A DNA stretch of 64,000 nucleotides from Bradyrhizobium sp. NP1 (GCF_030378205.1 NZ_CP127385.1:4876001-4940000), one strand, 5' to 3'; shown: positions 26,289-35,017, numbered from the stretch's first letter. A program made the numbers and translations. Notes: a model not told the origin generated them from the sequence alone.

Positions 26289-27572
26289 GTGCAGGAGATA
26301 GTGGCAGCACAGGCTCCGCCAACGCGGGAATCATCGGAAAGACCTGAAGCGGAGCTGCGGCGATGCTTGCGGGACGTGGTGGCATTATCCACCCTTCCGA
26401 TGATTTGGATCGGGGCAAACCCCGAGCAGATCGCGAACAGCCTCGCCCAATTGATCGTAAGCGTCGTCGATGTCGAGTTCGCGTGGGTCACCATGGGTGA
26501 GCCTGCGGTCAACGTGCTTCAAGCCCATAAACGAGCAGACGCGCAATTCGCGCCGCGGACACCCAAGTCAGACTGGGCTAAGCCAAACGCTAGGTTTGCG
26601 ACGGAGGTCCAGCCTCAACGTAAGATGTATGGAGTCTCGGTGCCGATCGGACGCGAGCCCGGCTCAGTTCTGGTAGCGCTTTGCGGCCGATCCGAGTTTC
26701 CAACCGAACTTGAGCATCTCCTCTTGCGCGTGGCGGTCAATCAGGCGGCGGTCGCAGTCCAGCAGTGGCGAACCGAGCAATCACTGAGATCGGAAATGGA
26801 GCGGCGGGAAGCACTCGAAGCGCGCGAAAGAGAGCAGCGACAGCGGGAAATGCAGCGGGAGCTTGCGCACGCGAACCGGGTGGCAACCATGGGGCAGCTC
26901 ACGGCCTCGATCGCCCATGAAGTCAAACAGCCAATCGCCGCGACCGTCGTCGGAGCCATGGCGGCACAGCGCATCGTGAGCGCCAAGCCCGCGGACCTGG
27001 ACCAAGTACGACGGGTTCTCGATGAAATCGAGAAAGCTGGGAGGCGAGCGGGCGATGTCATCGACCGGATTCGCGCCCTTATCAAGAAGGAACCGCTACG
27101 GAAGGATCAACTGGAGATCAACGGTGCAATCCGCGAGGTGCTTGAGCTCACTCGTGGCAAAGCGGCAACGAACGACGTTTCGGTGCAGGCGAAGTTAGCG
27201 GACGAGTTACCGCTCGTTGAAGGCGATCGGGTCGAGCTGCAGCAAGTGATGCTTAACTTGATCATCAATGCCATCGAAGCGCTGAGTGAAACGAGCGAAG
27301 GGTCACGAGAATTGCTGATCGGCACCGCGAAAACAGAGTCAGGCGACGTGTTCGTGGCGGTGCAAGATTCGGGCCCGGGGCTCAGCCCGGTGACTCTCGA
27401 GCACGTCTTCGATGCGTTCTACACGACCAAGCCGAGCGGCATGGGCATGGGATTGTCGATCTGTCGTTCAATCATTGAAGCGCATGGTGGACGATTGTGG
27501 GCGAGCGCAAACGTGCCCAACGGCGCTACCTTTCAATTCACGCTTCCTGGCCTCCCATACATTACATCATGA
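26289..27572 (+). CDS. Sensor histidine kinase, cytoplasmic (GAF-like + HisKA + HATPase)
   Basis: 427 aa without membrane helices. Residues about 25-165 look like a GAF-type sensor. A Glu/Arg-rich coiled coil (about 165-205) leads to the H-box ASIAHEVKQPIAATVV, then N-box LQQVMLNLIINAIEAL, G1 VQDSGPGLSP and G2 GMGMGLSICRSIIEAHGG. It is of the FixL-like HWE-less type. GTG start 2 bp after the MEDS stop, so the two were translated together before the MEDS gene was frameshifted. No response-regulator gene is adjacent. Confidence 0.88.
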   Translation: MQEIVAAQAPPTRESSERPEAELRRCLRDVVALSTLPMIWIGANPEQIANSLAQLIVSVVDVEFAWVTMGEPAVNVLQAHKRADAQFAPRTPKSDWAKPNARFATEVQPQRKMYGVSVPIGREPGSVLVALCGRSEFPTELEHLLLRVAVNQAAVAVQQWRTEQSLRSEMERREALEAREREQRQREMQRELAHANRVATMGQLTASIAHEVKQPIAATVVGAMAAQRIVSAKPADLDQVRRVLDEIEKAGRRAGDVIDRIRALIKKEPLRKDQLEINGAIREVLELTRGKAATNDVSVQAKLADELPLVEGDRVELQQVMLNLIINAIEALSETSEGSRELLIGTAKTESGDVFVAVQDSGPGLSPVTLEHVFDAFYTTKPSGMGMGLSICRSIIEAHGGRLWASANVPNGATFQFTLPGLPYITS

Positions 27573-27685
27573 TCGGTGGTGGTTTGGCCAACGACCCCAA
27601 TTTCTGAGCCGGTCACGATCCACGATGGGCCGGAATTGCTGAAGCAACCTTGCTTTCGCCGGCCTCGCACAGGTCATGACCGGTT

Positions 27686-27766
27686 GTGCCCTTCTCGGAC
27701 CTCGCGCAATGTCCGCTTCCGCGCCGTTGTTGGAAGCCAGGCGGACATCTCCGATTTATGAGTATG
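27686..27766. repeat. Module D copy 1
   Basis: Non-coding sequence (ccttctcggacctcg...ccaggcggacatctccgatt) that also precedes the histidine-kinase 3' end at 31163-31252. The first 35 bp recur at 29488-29527. Confidence 0.8.
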
Positions 27767-28050
27767 TTACTCCGCAAGCCGGAAGCCGAGCGTGAACTGC
27801 GCGCCGCCGCTCGGCAGGTTGGCAACCGACACCGTCGCCGAATGGTCCTCGGCGACGCGCTGCACGATCGATAGTCCCAATCCCGCACCGTCGGTGCGTC
27901 TTCGGTCGCCGCGCCAGAAGCGCTGGAAGATCGGGCCGCGCTCATCGGCAGGAATGCCGGGGCCGCAGTCGCGCACGCGAAGGCGCGCACCATCAACCGC
28001 GCGCGCACCTTCCTGAAGCGGCATCAGACGGCATAGCGAAACCTGAATCA
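27767..28050 (-). pseudogene. Histidine kinase C-terminal fragment, duplicate of the kinase at 31253
   Basis: Codes for RVRDCGPGIPADERGPIFQR and onward to the identical C terminus FTLGFRLAE. Over about 215 bp it differs from the kinase gene at 31253 at only three positions. No H-box or N-box precedes it; upstream it runs into a cupin-like fragment on the other strand. This is a recent partial duplication that includes the non-coding flank (module D). Confidence 0.88.
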
Positions 28051-28188
28051 CCAGGATTGTTGCGCTCTGGCGATGTTTGCCGGCATCCCAAAGGGGTTCT
28101 CCACGGATTGGAGGCTATCGAAAACTCTGTTGTGGTCGAGATCAAGTCGCCGGCGCCCGAGATCGGCGCCTCCAGAGCCGACTTCAAG
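28036..28188 (+). pseudogene. Cupin C-terminal fragment
   Basis: The frame AKPESPGLLRSGDVCRHPKG, then VLHGLEAIENSVVVEIKSPAPEIG, matches the second cupin motif region (GDVxxxPPGVxHxxEAxEDSVVVEVxSP). The first motif is absent and no start is visible. It abuts the kinase fragment on one side and the 3' end of an intact cupin gene on the other strand. Confidence 0.6.
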
Positions 28189-28609
28189 CCCGGCGGTAGC
28201 CTGCGAGCGAGGAGTCCTCGACATCGGGCAGGTTCACCACGATGTTCTCCGGTGTCCGGCAGGCCAGCCACCAAAGTTCTTCGGTCGTGCTCATGTTGAC
28301 TTCGAGGTGTGGGATGTAGGGTGGCACGAACATGAAATCGCCTTCCGATAGATCGACGTACTCTTGGAAGTCCTTGCCGAAATAGACACGGGCGCAACCC
28401 GACAGCACATAGGCGCCAGTCTCGGCTTCGCCATGATGGTGCGGCAAGGAACGAAAGCCAGGCGGGTTGCTGGCCTTGCCAAACCAGATTTTGGTCGCCG
28501 CTGTATGCTGCGGTCCGACCCCGGTCATGAGCTTCAAACCGCCCGATTGACCCGTGTTGCCGTGCTCGTAACCTTTCTTGGTCACTTGCGGTCGATCATT
28601 CGCCGTCAT
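28184..28609 (-). CDS. Cupin domain-containing protein
   Basis: A 141-aa single-domain cupin. Motif 1 is LPHHHGEAETGAYVLSG (three His plus Glu for metal), motif 2 EGDFMFVPPYIPHLEVN with the last His ligand. Such stand-alone cupins can be enzymes or small-molecule sensors, and none of the flanking genes indicates which. The start at MTANDRP is the most upstream in-frame ATG. Confidence 0.85.
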   Translation of the reverse strand: MTANDRPQVTKKGYEHGNTGQSGGLKLMTGVGPQHTAATKIWFGKASNPPGFRSLPHHHGEAETGAYVLSGCARVYFGKDFQEYVDLSEGDFMFVPPYIPHLEVNMSTTEELWWLACRTPENIVVNLPDVEDSSLAGYRRA

Positions 28610-28898
28610 TCACGCTCTCCGACTATGCGGTGTGCAGCTGGTGGACTGATTTTCGAGCGCAGAGTGCAATCGAACTGTTGCGCATGCAAGCGCGGCTTTC
28701 GGCCGTGTCCGGCATGGTGAAGGTTTGGCATAATGCCCGCTTCTGGCGCATTCCGGTGTCCGCTCGTGACGGTCGAAGGGCATGCTGTTTGCGCTGGCCA
28801 GCTTCCGTTTTTGACCCTCAGCGGGCGTCACGACCGTACGGCACTATCATTGTGAAAATCATGCTATGCCTAAACCCCGCTGGCTGACGGAGCCGACG

Positions 28899-29381
28899 AT
28901 GCCTTTGAAAAAGGAATTTTCCGATCTGCGCCTGTCGTTCGAGCCGCTGACGCTCTACCAGAAATTCGAGCAAGTTTGCGTCCTGATGCTGACCACGCTG
29001 ATCGCCATCATCATTGCCCTCGCGCTGTGGAATCTGACGCTGAAAATCCTGCTCAGCGTCTGGGCAACCAATTTCGATCCGACCGAGTATGGTGTGTTCC
29101 AGACGGTGTTCGGCATGATCTTTACCGTCATCATTGCACTCGAGTTCAAGCGCTCCCTGCTGGTGGTGGCGGAGCGGCGCGACAGTGTTGTGCAAGTACG
29201 CTCTGTCATCCTGATTGCGTTGCTGGCGGTGGTACGCAAATTGATCATTCTCGATCTGTCGAGCACGGATGCCTTCCATCTGCTGGCGCTCGCCGCAGCC
29301 ATCCTCGCGCTGGGCGCCGTCTATTGGCTGGTGCGCGACCAAGGGCAGCCGCGCGAAATCATCGCGGCGGGAGACGGATGA
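28899..29381 (+). CDS. PsiE family inner-membrane protein
   Basis: About 160 aa with four membrane helices (LMLTTLIAIIIALALW, VFQTVFGMIFTVIIALEF, VRSVILIALLAVVRKLIIL, LLALAAAILALGAVYWLV). The order and the FKRSLLVVAERRDSVVQVRSVI loop match PsiE, the phosphate-starvation-inducible family of unknown function. Start at MPLKKEF is preferred because cggag lies 6 bp upstream; an ATG 33 bp earlier is possible. Confidence 0.82.
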   Translation: MPLKKEFSDLRLSFEPLTLYQKFEQVCVLMLTTLIAIIIALALWNLTLKILLSVWATNFDPTEYGVFQTVFGMIFTVIIALEFKRSLLVVAERRDSVVQVRSVILIALLAVVRKLIILDLSSTDAFHLLALAAAILALGAVYWLVRDQGQPREIIAAGDG

Positions 29382-29487
29382 GGTTGCATTGCGGGGCGGT
29401 CGCTACAAAAGCTGACAAAACGAGTTCAAATTCGAAGTTCCTAGCCTGACGCGAGGAAACAGGTTGCCAGCAAACCGACCTGCACTT

Positions 29488-29527
29488 CTGTCGTTGGCCC
29501 TTCTCGGACCTCGTGCGAGGTCCGCTT
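29488..29527. repeat. Module D short copy
   Basis: ttggcccttctcggacctcg tgcgaggtccgcttcc: the head of module D. It contains the hairpin ggacctc-gtgc-gaggtcc. Confidence 0.7.
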
Positions 29528-29709
29528 CCCGTGCGCCCGGCTCGGACAGGCGCGATCGCGATGGGCGCGTCTGCATCCCAAATTCCCACATTGGAGCGTC
29601 TGTCACTTTTCGAACAGACAGGTCAAATCCGAAACCGCGTTGATATCGACGTCGGCCACGCCATCATTCGAGGTTGATGTGGACAAATTTCCTGCGCAGT
29701 CCTAGAGCT

Positions 29710-29723
29710 TGATCCCTATCAAA
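29710..29723 (+). promoter_or_regulatory. FixK/FNR-type box, perfect palindrome
   Basis: TTGAT-CCCT-ATCAA, the exact FNR/FixK palindrome, 60 bp before the start codon at 29784, a spacing that allows activation from about -40. Confidence 0.75.
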
Positions 29724-29783
29724 AATGCTCATGTCGGATGAGCTTAGAAGAGGGGGCGCTCACAGAAGTCGCAGGAGGCCCCG

Positions 29784-29996
29784 ATGTCGCACTTCGTCGT
29801 CAGTTTCATGAAAGATGTGCTCGGCGAAAACGGTCGGCAGGCCGAGATCTGCCAGAGGATCCTGGAGATCGACGCTCCGACTGAGGGCGAGGCCAAGGAG
29901 ATCGCCAAGCAGAGCTTCTGCAAAGCCGAAAGGCTTTGCGAATGGTCGCTGCATGCCGACCGCATCCAGGTCACGTCTGCTGACTTTCCGTTGTAG
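29784..29996 (+). CDS. Small conserved hypothetical protein (70 aa)
   Basis: Begins MSHFVVSFMKDVLGENGRQA with a strong aggagg 5 bp upstream. The sequence is soluble, mixed charge, with two Cys (QSFCKAERLCEW) and no recognised domain. The perfect FixK-type box upstream suggests induction under low oxygen. Immediately followed by repeat module C. Confidence 0.78.
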   Translation: MSHFVVSFMKDVLGENGRQAEICQRILEIDAPTEGEAKEIAKQSFCKAERLCEWSLHADRIQVTSADFPL

Positions 29997-30010
29997 AGAC
30001 CAGGCAGGTT

Positions 30011-30179
30011 TGCGCGTGAACGCGAAGTCTTCACCCAAATAATGGCCAGAGGATGCGCGCGATGTCGCCTGTTGGCCCATCGCGACAAATTTGGCAGGTC
30101 TCGCTTAAGTCTCCTTTCGGAGGCAGAGCCGACGTGATTTGCTCGCCGCAAGTATTAGGGCTCGTGACCCGAAGCGGAC
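30011..30179. repeat. Module C copy 2
   Basis: Second copy of 25128-25295, same orientation. It begins 15 bp after the stop codon of the 70-aa protein gene and ends 38 bp before a FixK-type box. Confidence 0.85.
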
Positions 30180-30216
30180 GCACGGTCTCGTGGCCTGGCG
30201 CTAGGCAAATCCTCCG

Positions 30217-30230
30217 TTGATCTAGGTCAA
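30217..30230 (+). promoter_or_regulatory. FixK2-type box
   Basis: TTGA-TCTAGG-TCAA fits TTG(A/C)-N6-(T/G)CAA and differs from the FNR palindrome by one base. It lies 98 bp before the start of the secreted small protein gene. Confidence 0.65.
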
Positions 30231-30327
30231 ACGTCAGCGATCCTTTGGCGCTCACGCTATGTTCAGCCGCATCTGAGGCGGCTCCCGTCACCTTTCAGTT
30301 CCGCAAACACGAAGAGGGAGGTTCGCC

Positions 30328-30591
30328 ATGCATCCGAGGAAGCGTCTTTCGATCAAGTCAGCGACAGTTGCCGGGATTGCGGCTAGCGTCCTGTTGGGGC
30401 TTGCAGGTCTCACTCTCAATCCAGCGCCAGCCAGGGCGGTCGTGTACTGCCAGTACGTCAGCTATCCTGCCGGTTGCGTGGCGAGGGCCGGCGTCGTGCT
30501 CAGGCCTCGTCCGGTGGCGCGCGCTGCGGTCCGTCATAACGCCGGTGGCAATTTAAATGGCGGCGTCAATCGCGTTGGGGTGCGGCGGTAA
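30328..30591 (+). CDS. Small secreted protein (87 aa), function unknown
   Basis: gagggagg lies 6 bp upstream of the ATG. A signal peptide (residues 1-37, ..GLTLNPAPARA) precedes a short mature region with two Cys (YCQYVSYPAGC) and an Arg/Asn-rich basic tail. From memory, similar small basic secreted proteins occur in Bradyrhizobium and relatives. A FixK2-type box upstream suggests low-oxygen control. Confidence 0.72.
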   Translation: MHPRKRLSIKSATVAGIAASVLLGLAGLTLNPAPARAVVYCQYVSYPAGCVARAGVVLRPRPVARAAVRHNAGGNLNGGVNRVGVRR

Positions 30592-31162
30592 AGCACTTGT
30601 TTGCGGGTCACGACCTTGGCGCGGCAGACGGCAAGCCAGGTTTGTGACCCGTTAACATTTTTGTCATCAGCTATTCTTCTCGGAGGACGGAAGCCTGTTT
30701 ATGGCACCTTTGAGACATGCCTGCCTATCCTGAGAATGTCCGTTCACCGGGGTAGACCGGAAGTCGCCGTGATCCGGTCAAACCGACGCGAATGACCCAA
30801 GAGCCGACCTCAGTACAGCCCGAGCGCTCAATCCCTATGTCGCTGACAAGCGTCATTGAGGGCGCTGGAGAACTTCGCCGAATTAACTCGCGACAAGAGT
30901 GACTATCAAGAGACTCAGCGTTAGCCCAATAGACGACATCATAAGCACCGGCGCAAAGGATTCGAAACCGATTTCTGGATTTGCGCCAACTGTTTCGCGC
31001 CCATGAACTCGATGTACGCTTGTCTGCATCGTCATTGTGATTTTCTGTCCCAAGACTCGTCGAATTTGCCGCCGCTTGAAAAACGGTGGAGAGACGCCTT
31101 AGCTGGAGCGAATTAGGTGAGACTTAGAGAGGGCTTGCCTCCCTAAGGCATCACTTCCGCAC
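30592..31162. other. Intergenic, nothing recognised
   Basis: No gene with credible start and codon use in these 570 bp; probably decayed sequence between two accessory modules. Confidence 0.4.
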
Positions 31163-31252
31163 ATGGCCCTTCTCGGACCTCGTGCAAGGTCCGCTTCCGC
31201 GCCCTTGTCGGGAGCCAGGCGGACATCTCCGAATTATGAGTATACGTCCCAG
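31163..31252. repeat. Module D copy 2
   Basis: Non-coding head of the duplicated block, directly 3' of the kinase gene. Contains ggacct-cgtgca-aggtcc, a possible weak terminator for the kinase transcript. Copy 1 at 27686 is 3' of the kinase fragment in the same arrangement. Confidence 0.8.
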
Positions 31253-32575
31253 TTACTCCGCAAGCCGGAAGCCGAGCGTGAACTGCGCGCCGCCGCTCGG
31301 CAGGTTGGCAACCGACACCGTCGCCGAATGGTCCTCGGCGACGCGCTGCACGATCGATAGTCCCAATCCCGCACCGTCGGTGCGTCTTCGGTCGCCGCGC
31401 CAGAAGCGTTGGAAGATCAGGCCGCGCTCATCGGCGGGAATGCCGGGGCCGCAGTCGCGCACGCGCACCGAACCATCGTCAAGCACCTCGACGTCCACGG
31501 AGGTGTCGCGCGGGGTGTATTTGATGGCGTTCTCGGCGAGGTTGAAGATTGCCCGCTGCAGCATCTCCGCATTGCCCCGCACCCGCACCGGCTCCTCGGT
31601 GCCCTTGAGCGCGATCTCCTTGTGCTGGGCCAGCGCGTAAGGCGCGATCGAGCCCACCACCTCGGCGCAGACCGCGCGCAGATCGGCAACCTCCGACGGG
31701 TTGACCTCGAGCGTGTCGAGCTCGGCGATGTCGAGCAACTGGCCGACCAGCCGGCTCATGCTTTCGATGTCGGCATGCAGCGCCCGCATCTCGTTGCGGT
31801 CGCCGAGCGTCTCGATGCGCGTGCGCAGGATCGCAAGCGGCGTGCGGAGCTGGTGCGCGGCATCCGCGGTGAACTGCCGCTGCACCCGGAAGCCGTCCTC
31901 GAGCCGGTCGAGCGCCTGGTTGACGGCGGTGACCAGCGGGATGATTTCGCTCGGAATCCGCTCGGTCGGCAGGCGGATGTCGGTCCGCGCCGGGCCGATG
32001 TTCCGGGCCGCCTCCGACGCCCTGATCAGCGGCGCCACCGCGCGGCGGAAAATGACGATGTCGATCGCAAGCAACAGCAGCAGGATCGGAAAGGTGATCC
32101 ACCCCACCCGGCGGAAGAAATTGGCCACGATGTCGTCGATGATGACGTCGCGATGCGACAGGTCCTCGGCGACCTGGATGCGCACCGTCTGCCCGTTGAT
32201 GGTCTTGCTGACGCCTCCTGCCGACACCGTGCCGGGCGCGGCGTTGCTCGGACGCACGATCGCCGACCCGTTCTTGTGCGACGAGAACAGCACCCGCCCC
32301 GAGGCATCGACGACCTCGTATTGGTAGCGGCCGTAGGCCTCCGAATAGAGGTCCTTCAGGCTCTCGGGCAGCGCAAGGGTGATGGAGCCGTCCGGCGCGA
32401 CGCCGAGATGGTCGCCGAGCGCGTCAGCCTGGTCGCGCATCGCGTCGCTCTGCAGCTGGTTGACCTCCGAGCTGAGCAGCCAGAGCAGGACCAGCGGCAG
32501 GAAGATCGCCGCGGTCGCGACCGCCACGATGTGCAGCAGCACGATCCGCGACATCAGCGACTTGATGCGCAGCAC
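31253..32575 (-). CDS. Sensor histidine kinase, TctE/EnvZ-like
   Basis: 440 aa. N-terminal membrane helix (about residues 8-34), periplasmic sensor of about 130 aa, second helix (VGWITFPILLLLLAIDIVIF, about 170-192), HAMP-like linker, H-box FTADAAHQLRTPLAILRTRIE, N-box FNLAENAIKYTP, G1 RDCGPGIP, G2 GAGLGLSIVQRVAEDHSA. Pairs with the response regulator 1 bp upstream. Start taken at GTG 32575 with a possible ATG 21 bp inside. The pair is divergent from an RND efflux operon and probably controls it. Its 3' end is duplicated at 27767. Confidence 0.93.
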   Translation of the reverse strand: MLRIKSLMSRIVLLHIVAVATAAIFLPLVLLWLLSSEVNQLQSDAMRDQADALGDHLGVAPDGSITLALPESLKDLYSEAYGRYQYEVVDASGRVLFSSHKNGSAIVRPSNAAPGTVSAGGVSKTINGQTVRIQVAEDLSHRDVIIDDIVANFFRRVGWITFPILLLLLAIDIVIFRRAVAPLIRASEAARNIGPARTDIRLPTERIPSEIIPLVTAVNQALDRLEDGFRVQRQFTADAAHQLRTPLAILRTRIETLGDRNEMRALHADIESMSRLVGQLLDIAELDTLEVNPSEVADLRAVCAEVVGSIAPYALAQHKEIALKGTEEPVRVRGNAEMLQRAIFNLAENAIKYTPRDTSVDVEVLDDGSVRVRDCGPGIPADERGLIFQRFWRGDRRRTDGAGLGLSIVQRVAEDHSATVSVANLPSGGAQFTLGFRLAE

Positions 32576-32576
32576 G

Positions 32577-33251
32577 CTATTTTTCCCCGGCCATCATGTA
32601 ACCGACCCCGCGGATCGTATGGATGACGATTTTTGCGCCGTGCTCGGCGAGCTGCTTGCGCAGCCGCGACACGTAGACCTCGACCGCGTTCGAGGCGACG
32701 TCGCCGGCGAGCCCGAAAATGTGGTCTTCGACGTTCTTCTTCGGCACCACGCGGCCGTGCCTGCGCAGCAGGATCTCCAGTACCGAGGTTTCGCGCGCCG
32801 AGAAGATCTTCGGCTCGCCCTCGATGAAGATCTGACGGCTTTCGGTGTCGTAGACGAGGTTGGCAAGGCTCAGCGAGGTGCCGAGCAGCTGGCCGGGACG
32901 GCGCAGGATCGCTTCGAGCCGCGCCACCAGCTCTTCGAGCGCGAACGGCTTTGCCAAATAGTCATCGGCACCGCTGCGCAGGCCCGTGACGCGGTCCTGC
33001 AGGCCATCGCGCGCGGTCAGGACCAGCACCGGCAGCGGGTTGCTGCGCTGCCTCAAGGCGCGCAGGAGCGTCAGGCCGTCGCCGTCAGGCAGGCCGAGGT
33101 CGAGGATCATCGCGGCATAGGAGGTGCTGCGCAGCGCGTGCGTTGCCTCCTCGACGCTGGACAGGCAATCGGCCTGGTAGCCGGCGGCATCCAGCCCCTT
33201 TGCCAGCAACTCGGCCAGCTCTTCATTGTCCTCGACGATCAACAGCCGCAT
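32577..33251 (-). CDS. Response regulator, OmpR/PhoB family
   Basis: 224 aa. Receiver with acidic pair VEDNEEL, phospho-acceptor Asp in MILDLGLPDGDG (about residue 51), Thr in VLTARD, Lys in YLAKPF. The winged helix-turn-helix follows (ARETSVLEILLRRHGRVVPKK, NAVEVYVSRLRKQL, IRGVGYMM). I start at MRLLIVEDNEEL; the 36 codons upstream are not conserved in the family. TctD/QseB-like. The tandem 11-bp repeat at 33424 is its likely binding site. Confidence 0.94.
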   Translation of the reverse strand: MRLLIVEDNEELAELLAKGLDAAGYQADCLSSVEEATHALRSTSYAAMILDLGLPDGDGLTLLRALRQRSNPLPVLVLTARDGLQDRVTGLRSGADDYLAKPFALEELVARLEAILRRPGQLLGTSLSLANLVYDTESRQIFIEGEPKIFSARETSVLEILLRRHGRVVPKKNVEDHIFGLAGDVASNAVEVYVSRLRKQLAEHGAKIVIHTIRGVGYMMAGEK

Positions 33252-33423
33252 CTTCCAACCAACGGTCCCGCGACGATTTCGGCGCGCGGCGCAAGCACCG
33301 AAATCGCGCTGCGATCCGGCTCGCCGCGGGCAGTGTAGACCCACGGCAAAACGGGGCAAGAAATTCGGCCCGCGCCGTGCCGGGCGCTGCTGTTTCGCGT
33401 GGCCGAGCGAGTCGGCGCGCGTC

Positions 33424-33445
33424 TGTAAGCTTCATGTAAGCTTCA
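33424..33445. promoter_or_regulatory. Tandem 11-bp direct repeat, likely response-regulator operator
   Basis: TGTAAGCTTCA twice with no gap, one DNA turn apart, as expected for a head-to-tail OmpR-family dimer. It is 173 bp before the regulator start and 343 bp before the RND adaptor start in the 536-bp divergent intergenic region, which otherwise shows no gene. Confidence 0.65.
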
Positions 33446-33787
33446 CGACATTCCGCGCATTTCGAGCACGGATTGTGTTGATCGAACGAGCGAAATTGTC
33501 GCGCCGGAGCGGCCGCCGCCGACTCAGCGCTTGCCCGCCCCTGGAGGAGGAACTATGGAGGTTCTGCCCTGCCCGGAGGGGCCCCGGCGGGCCTTCCGGG
33601 CTGAGGCGAATCAGTGGAGCCGCCACGGGGAAAGGTGGGCCCGAATCAAAATGACTGAGATACTTCATGGGCGTGCCAGCGGCGTCTTTCGCAGGGGCCG
33701 CTGCCGGGCAGGCCAATCCAGGGGTATGAAGGTGACGCGGCTTGAGCCAATCGTCCGATCGATGGCGGCCGCCTCGGGATATTCGCA

Positions 33788-35017
33788 ATGACGTTCTTCA
33801 AGCGGTCTCTGCCAGCCAAGATCGTTGTGACGATCCTGGCAACGATCGTCGTCGTTGTGCTGTTCCTGGCGAAGATATTCGTGCTGCCCTCCTCCTCCGA
33901 GGTTACCGACAGGTCGCGCAACGGGGCGCGCCAGCAGGCGCAACGGGCTCCCGCCGCCGACGCTGTCGCATCCATCGACCTGTCGGAAAAGCAGGTCGCC
34001 GCGGTCAAGTTCGCGCCGGTTGTGACGCGCGAGTTCACCCTGTTCAAGTCCGCGGTCGGCACCATCGGATTCAACGAGAACATGCTGGTCCAGGTGTTCT
34101 CGCAGTATCCGGGCAAGATCATCAAGGCGTCGTTCAATGTCGGCGACGACGTCAAGAAGGGCGACACCCTCTTCACCATCGACAGCCCCGATCTCCTGCA
34201 GGCGGAATCGGCGCTGCTGGCAAGCGCCGGCGTGCTCGAGCTGCAGAAGCGGACGCTGGCGCGGGTGTCGGGCCTGCTGAAGGCCGGCGGCAGCGCGCAA
34301 AAGGACGTCGACCAGGCGACATCCGACCAGCAGACCGCCGAGGGCAACTTCAAGGCTGCGCGAAACGCGGTGCGCATCTTCGGCAAGACCGACGAGGAAA
34401 TCGACGATATCCTGAGCCAGCGCCGGGTCGATTCCACGCTGCTGGTGCCGAGCCCGATCTCGGGCCGGATCGTGACCCGCAGCGCCGCGCCGGGCTTCCT
34501 GACCCAGCCCGGCAATGCGCCGGCGCCCTACTCCATCGCGGACATCTCCACGATGTGGATGGTGGCGAACGTCATCGAGACCGACGCCCCCGCCTACCGG
34601 CTCGGCCAGGAGGTCGAAGTGCGCGTGCCGGCCTACCCGGGCCGCACCTTCAAGGGACATGTGACGGCACTGGGCTCGACGATCGATCCCAACACCCATC
34701 GGCAACTGGTGCGTTCGGAGGTCGCCGATCCCGATCACCTGCTGCGCTCGGGCATGTATGCGAGCTTCGTCATTCGCGTCGGAACGCCGGCGCGTTCGCT
34801 TGCCGTGCCCGTGAACGGGGTCGTGCGGGAAGGCGACGGCACCATGACGGTCTGGGTCACCAGCGACGGCCGGCGCTTCACGCAGCGCACCGTCAAGGTC
34901 GGGCTTCAGCAGGACGGATGGAGCCAGATTCTGGAGGGTCTTCACGGTGACGAAGCGGTCGTTACCGACGGCGCGGTGTTTCTGAGCAACAAGCTCGCCC
35001 TGGGCGAAGCCGGCTAG
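33788..35017 (+). CDS. RND efflux periplasmic adaptor (HlyD/CusB family)
   Basis: 409 aa. N-terminal membrane anchor (about residues 9-31), barrel-sandwich hybrid halves (VFSQYPGKIIKASFNVGDDVKKGDTLF and LVPSPISGRIV), alpha-hairpin between them, beta-barrel (STMWMVANVIETDAPAYRLGQEVEV), and membrane-proximal domain to the C terminus. It bridges the inner-membrane pump encoded next and the outer-membrane channel. First gene of the adaptor - pump - channel operon. Confidence 0.92.
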   Translation: MTFFKRSLPAKIVVTILATIVVVVLFLAKIFVLPSSSEVTDRSRNGARQQAQRAPAADAVASIDLSEKQVAAVKFAPVVTREFTLFKSAVGTIGFNENMLVQVFSQYPGKIIKASFNVGDDVKKGDTLFTIDSPDLLQAESALLASAGVLELQKRTLARVSGLLKAGGSAQKDVDQATSDQQTAEGNFKAARNAVRIFGKTDEEIDDILSQRRVDSTLLVPSPISGRIVTRSAAPGFLTQPGNAPAPYSIADISTMWMVANVIETDAPAYRLGQEVEVRVPAYPGRTFKGHVTALGSTIDPNTHRQLVRSEVADPDHLLRSGMYASFVIRVGTPARSLAVPVNGVVREGDGTMTVWVTSDGRRFTQRTVKVGLQQDGWSQILEGLHGDEAVVTDGAVFLSNKLALGEAG

